Assembly (NCBI GenBank): GCA_032209605.1 | Contig: JASFXZ010000097.1 | Location: forward strand, 62,001 to 126,000 | Length of the DNA stretch: 64,000 nucleotides | DNA from: Mactromeris polynyma | Lineage: Eukaryota; Mollusca; Bivalvia; Venerida; Mactridae | Reading direction: 5' to 3' | In this document: positions 1 through 12,300 of the stretch, one piece after another | Position numbering within the stretch: the first letter of the stretch is position 1 | How the letters are laid out: each line of letters opens with the position of its first letter | Notes under the pieces: model-generated | What the model was told of the DNA's origin: nothing | Database searches by the model: none | The model's input: only the letters and a program-made list of their open reading frames with translations | Position numbers and translations under genes: made by a program

Positions 1-1254
1 AATGTTGATACCACTAAGACAATTCTAGCAATAACATGATCTATTTTAGAAATAAGTTTGAATAATGAATACATTTATATTTTGGTGGAGCTAAAGTTCC
101 GCGTCTTAACCTGGTTTTATATTTGCAGCGTCTTGAATTGGCAATATTATGCCTAATGGCCAAATTAAAACCACTTAAGTCAATACTGACAGGGGAAGAA
201 AATCGATATGGATAATACAACATAATAACTGTGATGGAAGGGATTTTGTGTAGAATCTGAAGCCTTTATAAAAATCAACATAAAACATATTACTAATGTC
301 AGATTTGTTCGCCATACTATAATACACATTTGCTGTAACTGTAATGCCCATCAGGCCAACATAATTATTCAATTTTAGAAAGACAGCTTTTGTATTTTGG
401 ACTGGGAGCCATTTACATGGTATTGTAATACCAGTAACCTATGTAAGTGTATAGGTATCTGGTAGTAACCATTGTCATTTACATAAGTATGTACTATAGA
501 CATATGTAAATTGGAAATTCACATTAAACAAATATCCTATATTATTTACTTATGTTACATTCACCGAGTTCAACATAAATCAAACAACAAACAACTAATA
601 CTAAATCAAAGACAGTGTTAAATCAGATACATATGATACACGTCAAATTCACTGATTTGACATCATTCATAATCTGACACTGTAACTAAATAATCGGGAC
701 AGACCTACGCAAATACACCGAACAGCAACTGTGGTGACTATGTCAAGGAAACCGCAAGCCAGCTCAACAAAAATAATATAACAAGAAAAAATAAAATAAA
801 CAAAAGGTAGAATAAACTCAACAAAACATCAATTGCATTTGCCACAGTAATAAATCAGCCAATGTAGATGGCCGTGACCTAAAATCGGATGAATAGATGT
901 CCAAGGGCAAAATGTGAACATGGCAATATATAATACACAGTGCATATTGCCAAAGCATGTTGAAGTTCACAGCAGGGCAAGCTCAAAAATTGAAATTTGT
1001 CAATGACCATGCCGATAAGGACCTGGTGATATGCTGAACAATTGTCTCAATGAGGCAAATAGTATGCCAACAATAAAAAAACACTTGTAAGAGTAATGGC
1101 CCTAAATTACCTTTGGTGTTCTATGTGTTACATTTAAATTTGAGATAGGGATTTAGGGTTCAGCACTTCACACCATCTCAATGAGGCAAACATTTATGCT
1201 CAATACAAAAGAATGCTCAATGCATGTCAGAATACCTGGCTAGTCAGGCTATAT
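1..1254. other. AT-rich stretch, nothing recognised
   Basis: No exon with matching splice sites, no tandem repeat and no RNA gene could be supported. The short open frames are what AT-rich DNA gives by chance. It lies beyond the 3' side of the minus-strand MULE gene and could hold its last exons or untranslated region. Confidence 0.4.
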
Positions 1255-1699
1255 GTTTATGTGTTGTGCCTCTGTTCCCTTACATTGGTACCCTTTGACA
1301 TCATAAAGTACCTTTGTTAAATACCTATTTCGATGTAAGAACTAGATTGTTCAAGAAACTTTGGCCTACATTTTATCTCTATAATTTTGTCTCTTGCTTA
1401 ATGACGTCATTTAAATTGTCTATGACGTCATATACTTTCAAATTATGTTTGCTCTGTGTAAAAAGTGGATTACATATTTTCTTAAAATTCATTGGGTACA
1501 GATGTGTTTTATATAGTTATTTTTATTTTTCTTAGACATATTCACTTCACTCTTTATTTAACGGAAGTAGTTACAGAGTTGTTGTTGTTATGTACGTGCT
1601 GGTTGATGGTATTAATGATTAGTTACTGCCTACTTAGTCTATTTACGTTTATATGTTTGAAATCAAGGACCATACAGCGTTTTAGTGTGAGGTTAGCTA

Positions 1700-2150
1700 G
1701 CTGTTGAATCGATTTAAGCCCCCAGCATTTTTGCTGACAGTTCCAACGCTGTAGTTCGCTGTATGGTTGTTGTTTTCTATCTATGTTCTATGTGTGTTTT
1801 TGTAATTCCCTCTCACCTGTACAAATCTGTAAGGCGGTTATATGGTTTCATGCCTAGTTTCGGCCCGTTGCGGCTAGTTATCTTGAATTGGCCTGTGGTA
1901 TTTTCTAATCATTAATCTCTCCCCCTCCCTCCTTTTCCTTCATTGTCCCTTTGAGTTTCCCGAGTGTTCCTTGTGGTCTGCCGGGCCGTTCCCTTAGCAT
2001 CTGTTCCCTTACAAGTATACCTATGACCTTATTGAGAACCTTGTGTTTTATGTGTAGTTGTTTTATCATGGGTGTGCGTGGGGAGGCACTGTATTGTGTA
2101 TGTGGCGTTCCCTGTAACTACTTTTTATCTCTTTTATATGACTTGTGACC
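1700..2150 (+). repeat. Dispersed repeat family R1, copy a
   Basis: The right end shares with 17.9-18.35 kb and 57.12-57.37 kb a conserved order of motifs: a pyrimidine-rich block, GCCTGC/GGTCGGCC-like words, a 'CTTATGTTTTATG' word, then GTGGGGAGGCA and GTATGTGGCGTTCCCTGTA. A short fragment of the same family is at 1263-1320. No coding capacity or terminal repeats are seen, so the class is unknown. Confidence 0.6.
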
Positions 2151-2741
2151 ATGACAAAATTTACTCCATGCATGTTGGAGTTATTGTCTGTACAAAAAAT
2201 AGTCAATTGAGACAATACAATGAAATATCTGAATTCTTAAGTAACAGCATCATGAGAAAGTTTTTTCAGGCCAAAAATATAAACTTTAAAATAAATTGGT
2301 TTTACAGTAAGAGTATTATAATCACACAATTGTTTATGCATTGCATGAGTGCACAGTATAGTCATGTTGGTTGTTAATATTTCTTAAATTGTAAATATGA
2401 AAGGGTGAAAATGGTAATACAGTAATTTATGAAGAAATGTCAGAACAACATGAATATACTAACACATCTATCATGGACCGTGCATTTGCAATAATGTTTG
2501 TTCACATTGGCTCATTAACAGTGTGTTACCAGATTGTTTTTTCATATAGTTTAATGAAAATGTAGATAAAGCAGATCAGGAAAAGTCACATTCACAAACC
2601 ACAGCTAATGAAACAAATATTACAGATTTTAAACGCACTGTATTGTTTCTGTTTGTTAGAAGATATTTACATTGTATAAGGTTTTTAACAATATTGTGGT
2701 TAATCACTGATCACAAGGATACAGCTATACTATCTTTATTA

Positions 2742-2824
2742 GTTAAGGACTACATAAGTTACGCACTACCAATATCCAGTGGCATCCTCCCTAAATTTAC
2801 AACTGCTACACATTTGTCAAACAT
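2742..2824 (-). pseudogene. Remnant of Ulp1/C48 protease catalytic region
   Basis: On the minus strand one frame reads VAVVNLG and, after one extra G in a GGG run (plus CCC near 2789), the next frame reads HWILVV. This is the expected Ulp1/SENP pattern V-P/V-V-N-x-x-x-x-HW-x-L-V-V around the catalytic histidine. It lies just past the exon at 3187-3303, which ends inside the same domain. The next exon border does not match in phase and stops follow soon after, so this is read as decayed or badly assembled sequence. Confidence 0.4.
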
Positions 2825-3186
2825 GCTGAACTGAACCAAGGAATACATAGTTTAGTATTTAATTCTTACAAAACAATTTTCATTTCTTGATTACATTAAA
2901 TGTTCTTTATTGATCTCATATCAGGAAAACTGACTTTACATTATTACTACATTTATAATTATATTATACTACTGTATGGTATGGTATAGTACATTATGAA
3001 AATACATTGTGCTACAAAAATATTTCATCAAATTGAATAGACAGATATTGGTTTATATGACATTATCAAAATTAAAAAATCAATAAAATATTTGCATATT
3101 TGTTGCATTGATAAATTGGACGTATTTACTCTTGAATCATTTACTAAATAATGATAACATAATAAAGTGAGCACCTAGATACTTAC

Positions 3187-3303
3187 ATTCTTCAGTAAGC
3201 CATGCAGATGTGATTGTCCCTGAAAAATGGCTGTGGCTACTACACAATTTATATGGAGAATACTGGACCCCTTCAGAAGCACCCACAAATATGCATCTAT
3301 AAT
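3187..3303 (-). CDS. MULE fusion gene, exon 17 (Ulp1-like domain)
   Basis: Thirty-nine codons: IIDAYLWVLLKGSSILHINC then VVATAIFQG. Together with the previous exon it gives SDE|IIDAYLWVLL, the hallmark 'DEIIDxYL' segment of C48 proteases. Acceptor TTTTCAG, donor GTAAGTAT. The catalytic His, Asp and Cys should lie further on, where only decayed matches were found (2742-2824). Confidence 0.7.
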
Positions 3304-6300
3304 CTGAAAATCATAAATAAAATGAAAATGTTTAAGGTATGGAAGAACTCCTATAAACTAATTCAACGGTAAAGTGTGCTTTTACAAAAGTATGTATGTG
3401 CAGGTAATTTTGAGAGAAGTAGGTCATGTATAAGGAATAAAAATTATAGATGACCATGCCACAGTGGATAGAATATAAAATCGGTATTTTAAGCATGCCA
3501 TGTACATGCATAGAGAATCGTCTGGATTGGAGCAGTGTATTTGAAGTATGTGATTTTATAGCAGCTGCTTAAACATTTAGCTATTATATTACTATGTAAA
3601 CCAAACAGATTGACGAATAATGCTTTAAACTTTTTACATAGATTGAGAAACAAGCCTACAGGGATTGTGAAAGTCATGAACAAACCCCGCTCATCACAGA
3701 GCTCAAACCCACAACCTCCATATCGGGGGTCCTGCAGTGATCTACCTTGACCACTGCGCCTACTAAAAAATTACAAACAAATATGTAACTGTTATTACCT
3801 CATCGGATACAGTATTCTTTAAGTAATGGAAACTGTTTCTTGTGAGGGTGGAACAGCCTATTTGGATGACTTGTTCATCACTTGGTTCAGCCTTCCAAAT
3901 TTCAAGTAATGCTAAAATTATATGAAATGTTAAACTAATGTAGCAGCATGTTTGTTTGTATGATAATACAAGGGGACTACATATTGAATGAACAGATAAG
4001 AATACACATTGAAGGGCTAAGGACATTTAGTGCACACCTCCAGCAAGATTGCACTACATACATGACAGCACTCATACCACACAATACAGTTTGTATACCT
4101 GACTGAACTGTCATAGTTTGTAAATTCGTTTGATAGACAATCTGGAGAAAATGTCATAACTTCAAATCTGATTGTAACTATAATCTACACATCTAACATA
4201 AATTAATAATGAAAATGAAAAGCAATGGCGAATCCAAAGGTCTGATGCAGAATACAATAACAAGAGATTTTTAAAAGAAATGTTACGGTACCCTCACAAC
4301 AGCATCATCAACTAACCATTTCATTTTAGAACAAGAGCAATTTATATAAATACTATATTACTCACTTGTATAAAGTTCATGTTGTTTTGTCTGATGATTA
4401 CCCCCTTCAGCAATACCTGCAGAATCGCCAATCCCAGCAATATCTTTGGGCCTTGAAACACATCCTGGTTAACAGAAAATATATTATTACCCGTAGTCAT
4501 AATATTCCTAATCCTGTTGTATTTTTATTCACATTGAAACTTTATCTTTATGATAAAACCATGAGATAAAGCATGTTTCTCTTACCGATATGTTTCTTCA
4601 GGGCAGATTTTCGTCGCCGACACTTCAGTTTAGTGTCACCTCTTGCCAAAGGAAGTAGAGGAACTCTAGAATTTTCCAATTCTGATGATGCTTCCTTTAC
4701 AAGACAGTTTACTGTTGTTGAAATTTTCCTAGCAATGCATCACTGCTAACGTTATACGTTATGTTCATTAGCTTTTTGACTGCATCTCTAGCCACTATTT
4801 GGCATTCTCTGGTATTCTCTGCAAAGAAAACTATGATAATTAGGACAATTAATCCACATCTGTTACTTCTTTAGATTACATTCCAAATATTTAAACTTAA
4901 CAATGTAGGTATTGAAGTTGAAAATTTAAACAAAGCAGTATTAGACAACTCTTGTTCTATCAATGTTATTATACTAAAGTTTTTTAAATGTTTAATTCAA
5001 ATACTTAAATGGGTCGTATAGAAGCACTTGGATGGTAACATTTTTTGTGTGGAAATGAAAGGCCTGATCACAGAGAAGACGGAGAAGGTAGTTCAGCAAC
5101 ATAACATCACATACAATAATATGACAACATGAATTGTACTAAGAATTTGAATTTTATGAAAGTAAACACAATCAATATGACATTTAGTGATCAATACAAT
5201 TTCCTGAATTATATAACATATTACAATTGTAAACCAAAATGAGTCATCATAAACAAATAACAATTGGTAGAATGTGTTATTCTTCGTGTAATTTATGACC
5301 TATGTAAATAGACAGAGAAGGTGATTCAGTGTCATGAGGATACATATACACAATCATTATTATATTGACAAGATGAAATAGTTAACACATATTGGATATT
5401 CAAAATGAAGTGTAACACAATTTCATTTAATTAGTACAGCTGTCTATAACACATTTGATATTACAATTGTACACAAAAGAGGAGCCAGATAAACACATTA
5501 AAACATATTTCTTTTCTTTAACAATTCATTTTATTAAAAACAAATCTTTGCATTGTTCATTATTTTCCTTTTCAATACAAATTTCTTCATCAGATCTGTC
5601 ATATCCATCCACAGGCTCAATCGTTTCTTCAGCAATGACTTCAAAATCTATGGGAAATGTTATTTAAGATAAAAGTGCATTGATCAGTTAATCAAAAATT
5701 GCAGTCAAATGTATAATTAACTTTCTTCATATACAATTAATCTCAGTAGACTGGTCATTATATATTTTAACATGTCCATTCAAATTACCTGGCACTTGAA
5801 GTCAATTATTAGCATTAATATCATTATCGTTTATGATACACATTTGTATAAGATATTTCATACAGTGTAAGATTTAGATTTTTTGGGGGTAAGAGTGTAC
5901 AAGCAAAGAACAAGGCAATTAGCAGATGCATGATATAAAACAACATATAGGATGGCAATATAATCATACATATATTATATATTAAGCAATGAAATGAACA
6001 CCAATACCAGGGATAACACAAAAAGGGAAACATAATGTTATAGCAGTGATATTAACTATCAATGTAACTTCTCTACAGCTAAAACCTCTAAATAACAGCC
6101 AATATTTGCTCTGAGGTATCACTGTATGCTGTAATTGTAATAATGTTGTGATGTCCTAGTTATGTTTCTATAATTTCAAAAAAGTCTGACATTAGATTAG
6201 ATTTGCCAGTATGATTTAAGCAAAAATTATATAAACTATCTATATACTCGATATGCATGATACATTGAATAACATTCACAAAAGAAAAACTATGTAATAC

Positions 6301-9300
6301 CATCTACAGTGCAATACACCGACTGCATATACAGAGGGCTTAGCAGATGCCACTGGATGTCTGTTCCCGAAGTTATAGCTGCAATCATATGTTTACAAGG
6401 CATATGGAACCTGTACCACACATCACAGTCACAAGATGGAGTAGTTATTTCATCTCCAAGACAAACTTTGTGGGTATTTCTACCTGTTACCACATGAAAA
6501 AAAAAAACCATCCTCACTGGATTTAACATCATTCCTGTTAATACAAATTCAAGTAAATAATACTCTTGTTTATTGATATACATAGTAAAACCTAGATGAT
6601 GTTGTCTTCATTTGAGGTTGTCTTTATTGAAGTTTTACTGTATCAGAATATGGTATATGTTTAGAAACTAAGTTAGTGATGACGTTTTTATGAGGTAAAT
6701 GTTAGTAACTTGTTTCTCTACACTTCAAGCTATTAAAATATAAGATGCATGAACAATTAATGATTATTGGTTGCTAAGTTATACTACAATTATAATATGC
6801 ATTACGACATGCCTTTAATTAATTTACATCAGCTGTCAGTCATAAATGAGACTGCTGTTGATGTGTTATATAAATGATATCAAAATGATCAATCTCTTTT
6901 AAATGCGGAAAATGCAATTGGGATGGTTTGATTGAGCAATAAAACCACCAGAAGAGAAAAAAAGGATGTAATGAAGATTTAAATCTATGTTGCTGCATTC
7001 TGTATCATAGATCTGACATACATTTGTAAAAATTCTACAATAATCTGACTTGTTTATATCTTTAGAAAGTTCTATGTTTTCCAGGCAGTGCTTGATGAAG
7101 TCCCTTGGTCGCTTTCTAAGGGGTTCTGGTACTTCAGCAGAGTACTTTCTGAATCTACCAGAAAACTTTTCATTCTTGTCAACATAGCTAAAGGAATACA
7201 TAATACATATAATTAATGTACTTATTTGATCATTTAAGATCATTTGTCAACCACATCTGATTTAATTGATGAAGTTGTCAGTTGCTTGTGATTGGAGAGT
7301 TAGTATTGCATGTTAATTCAAGCAAGGGATACTGTGTATGTCAAGTGACTGCACCAAACAACCAAAACTGTTCAAGCACTATAAATTACATTACAAAAAC
7401 AAAATAACGACATTTTTTACATTTTCAGCACATACAGTTTTTCTAGGAAACTTGAAGAAAAGCCAATTAAACCACAACATTACCATCATGAATTTACATA
7501 AAATGAACATTATTATACCTCATTATTATTCATCATCCATTTAGGCGATCTGATTATCCAGACCACACCACATTATATGAGTCAAAACAAATGTACCCGG
7601 TTAGCATTTTCAATGTCAACAAGAGTCACCAAGATGATTCGGTGTCTTAGCAAGCATCTAGTGAATATTGTACTGATTAACAGTTATTATGCTATAAACA
7701 TCCTTAACAGTATTGTTTAAATGTATAGATCTACCTTTAAAAGCCAGAAAGACCAACTCTATTAATTTTGTTCAATCGCATTTTACATTTTATGTGCCTG
7801 CTGCTGGAAATAAACTGTAGAGGCTATTGCAATGCGACATCATGATACTGCCAATTACTACACACTTATACACATCATCAAAATCGAATTGAGTCTTCAT
7901 GTGATATCATTACCCATAATGGTGACAGTGCTGATGTCAGAAAGACATTTATATTTGATACTCACGCTCCTTTTCTAGAGGGGAAAAACTCATTTATCAA
8001 TATTTTCAGCATGTTGGTCAGGTTGAATGTTGTTTTCCCATGCATGTATGATTTCTTGAAAATACGATGATGGCACTCAAGTCCATTATTTGTTCCAGCT
8101 ACGATGTCTATTAGACCTTTCCTGAAGGATTTGGACCATCTCTATAAATTAAACAAAGCTCCATGTATATGTAAAATATTGCATAAACAAATAATACCAA
8201 ACACACATGGAAGATTTTGGCAAATTATCAGTCAGCAGTTGCGCCAAACTAAAATGAATTAAAATCCAAAGTCATTACATAGTCAAAGGGCAAAAACTCT
8301 GACATGACATGCAGTGGTGATTTTAGGTGATCAGGAAGATGGAGCTACATCTCCATCTCATATCCAATAAAACGTATTTGGCATAAACAAAATGAATTGA
8401 TGGAATATTACCTTCAGTAATAACTATGACATGCATGGATAAAGTTGAATCATTACCAAAAGGAAACTGCATCTCATGAGTATGTAGCTAAATCAAAATC
8501 TAAACACTTATCATGATAAAATGATTATATTACGCAACTAAAGGGCAAAAGATTAGCTGCTTATTGAAAGGGAGCTGGGCTTGATTGATATGCATCAAAA
8601 TCCAAAGATGTGCAAGTGAAAGGGGATGTTTTAGTGACCCTCGAAAGTTAACAGTCTGCTTCATTTTGACCAATGCTTTGAGGTTTCATAAAGATCCAAC
8701 CAGCCGTAAAGGAAAAGTTAAGCAGTCAAACATACCGACATACATAATGATATTTGAAAGTAAGATATGTAGAGAAAAATCACTGTAAATCAATACCTTC
8801 TTGTGAGGAAGCCAAACTCTTTGGATGTAATTTTGTAGTTTGGTGTTCCTTTTCCAGATTTCAGACTTTTGCAGGTTTTGTAAAGTTAAATCAAAATTTT
8901 CCTCATTTGGAGAGTTTGCAAGCTTCTGCAAGTGACGATAATTTCATCTCCATGACCCATTGAGTTTTCCTTTTTTCGGGTCCATCTTTCCCATGCTTGA
9001 TTTCTATGGAAATCACATATCAGCACAGTAGCACCTGAATAAGACAAAATGGTGACAATTTGCATTAAATTCACAGAAGACTTATCTGACCAGATTATTT
9101 TAGTAGTTATATTGACTGTGTCATATTTCATTTATTAATATGTACATGTAGTTATATAGACTCAGTATTAGCAGTGAAGTTTAGTATCAAACATTATAAG
9201 TTTTTTGTTCATTTGTTCATATCGGGTTTTACTGCATTTTTCAAGAATATATAGTGATCAGTTGGCCTGACAAGTGCTCCGGGTGATCAGTTGGCCTGAC

Positions 9301-12300
9301 AAGTGCTCCGGGTGATCAGTTGGCCTGACAAGTGCTCCGGGTAATCAGTTGGCCTGACAAGTGCTCCGGGCTTAACAACCAGTATTTACATGTTCCTCAA
9401 TAAGCAGCGAAGAACTTCGCCACATAAATCAGAGTTTAGTGTGGTGGAGGAAAAAATCACCTAGGATGTAATATCTTCAGTCCAATTATCACAAAAGAAC
9501 ACACGCTGCGCCCAGGTTACGAACCCACAACCTCTAGATTAGTAGTTGAGTGTTCTACTGACTAAACTAACCTGGTAGGCTGTAACCTAATAGTAATTCC
9601 CATGATCCAATCTTTACATATTTCCGTCACATGACTAACTAACATGCACATATCATATCCACAATGTCAGTCAGATGAGGCCTTTAAATTATCTAAGGGT
9701 GAATACCATACCACCAAAATGTCTAGGTTAAGCTAGCAAACCTGTAGGTAACTATTAGGTATCATTTTGTATATATTGTTAATATTCAATATTTTATATT
9801 GATTGGTAATGTTTCATATTTTTGGGTATTAGCTGAAGTATTTGTTCCAATAATATAAATACATCGGAAAATTATTTAGAACTATAATTATAAATCGCCA
9901 GCTGATGATATGTCACAACTTAAAAATGACTTATTAGGTATAATATTTGGATAATTGATGCTAATAATATTGAATTTACCACTGTTTGTTACTTTGTATA
10001 TATTTGTAATGTTGTAGACTGAATGAATAGGAACGATTAGTAACAAGCATTTTGGTTTGTCTCTATATGACCCCCCGCCACCCCCCCACCAAAGGTGAAG
10101 TGAGCTAATGGTGACAAAGGCGCTCTAATCACATTCATACCATGGCAACTGCAAAGATTTTGAGTGATGTTTCCATTTGCAAAGGTGGTTAGATAGGGGA
10201 AAAGCATGTAAATTCTAACAGAAATGTAACATTATTTGATCAACTTTTTTATATCTAATATGATGTGAAAAAAAAAAGAATTTAAATGTACCTTCAAAAA
10301 GTTTTCTATCGAAGAAATTTCACTTTCGTCAAAATCTGTCATGAAATATGATGGTTGAAGATATGAAAAGGATTGTCGCATAATTTGTAGCGCTTCAGTT
10401 ATGGATAGAATAGTTTCATCTTCAGTCATGAAGGTTCCTACTATCTGGAAGTCCACATTGGTCTTAACGGCCAAGAAAAACAAGGGCAAGTCATACAGTG
10501 TTGTTTTGTAGGTGGCATCCAAGAAAACTGTTGTACCATAACGTTCAAGCAATCTTCTCTGTTCCTTAGATTGGTGTATGAACAGAAATTTGGAGCTATA
10601 CTGAAAGGAAACAAGTATTGATTGTTATACATCTACTTATTTAAGGAGTAATTTTAAAATCTTATGGCACAGATCCATAATTTTGGATCATTTGCTCTGT
10701 TATATTGCCATTGATGAGACATGAAATTCAATAAAAAGTAAATAAACAACTAAGGAAAGGATATTGACAACAAAGTTGGCCACCAAATCTAATCATCCTA
10801 TAAGTTTGCAAGAAATCACCCAACTAGTAACACAGATAGATATACATGATCTGTGACTGACAGGCAACCATTCATCTATCCAGAATAAGCAAAATCAATA
10901 TGTATGAGGGGTTATCCAGAAGTTAGTGGACAAACCTTATAACTTTTTTGTTAATACAAAAATTATTTTTTTTTTAAATTGAGTTACGACAGTGTTGCTT
11001 TGAGCTCTCGATATTTGGCATACAGTGAAAGCCATGAATTGAAAAATGCAAGAAAATGCTAACTCAACGAAATCCCTATGAATCTAAATACTTTGGCAAT
11101 ACATTTGCATAAAATATAAAAACAATACCTTAAACTAAACAGCTACTAACCTCTACACAATCGTTGTCCTTTTTTGGAGTCATTTCCTTACATTTCAATC
11201 GACAATAGAAAAAATCTCCAGATTTTTCCTGCCATTCATGAATCTGAAATATACAAAATTTTGGTAAATCAAAAGTCATGAGGTGAATTACGTTATTATC
11301 TTAATGTGAACATATGGAACAAATACATGTACATATATGAAGGAGTTGTGTTTTTATATGTTAAACACTACTTCAATTTGCAATATTTCATCATGTAGTG
11401 TTATGGCTCCTATGTTTTAACTTAATACTGACATATCATTGTATTTAAACTGACATATCAGTAAGTGATGTATAGTTTATGTGAACAAATGTCTTAAGTA
11501 ATCACTAATAAATTAGAAAGTGTTATGACAGATTATGATTTAAACTGTTTCTGTTTACCAGGTCTTCAAGTCCATGTTGGTCTTCTTTCGTGTCACCTTT
11601 GTTGGCTTTGTACATTTGATTTGATATAATCTTATCAGTAGGGTAAAATCTTTTGTTAGATGGGTGAGGCAATGGTATGCAAATGTCCTTTACATAGCTA
11701 TGTAGTAATGTCCTCATCGCATCCAGATTACAGACACCACTTCTAGACATTTCTGCTATTTTGCTGGCTAAGCGTGTGTCTATTGGTTCAGGTGTAATCT
11801 ATCAATAAGAATCAATTAATAATAGTTTCTGAAGAACAAGCATATATGTACAGCTTACTGTTCCTGAAATCAGGAAGTTGTTATTCACAATCAAACTAGA
11901 GCAATTGGTTATTTTGAAGCAATTATTTTAATAAATGTTGATTTTGTTTGTGTTATTCAATCATCTAAAGTTGATAAAAACATAGACACAAATGATTTAT
12001 AAAATACAATATTACAATTTGAGCAATAAGGCGACTATAGTCTTCCAGTGCATATAGCCCGCATTTTCATCATGTATATCATCGTCACCGATGTGAAGCA
12101 TGGATGAGACATATGTGTATATAAGGCAGGCGCGTAGCTGAGCCCAAATTGACTTTACGCACTCTGCTACCGGGGTCCGGGGGCATGCTCCCCGTGATTT
12201 TTTTTGTAACTGGAACGGTCTATGGTGTCTTTTCAAGTATATTTTACAACATAGAATGTGAATTTCCGGTAGTCTGCACCTCACCCCCCTTAACTCCCAG

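Noticed and set aside
721..780. Plus-strand NSNCGDYVKETASQLNK as a Ulp1 catalytic Cys region
   Set aside because: It is on the opposite strand to the fusion gene and has no acceptor or matching neighbours; treated as chance.
9256..9371. Regular 29-bp direct repeats resembling a CRISPR array
   Set aside because: Copies are head to tail with no spacers, no cas genes exist nearby, and the surroundings are eukaryotic.
12012..12284. 90-codon minus-strand frame across the GC-rich module
   Set aside because: It is carried by a repeat-like insertion. It has no splice sites matching the MULE gene and no domain.
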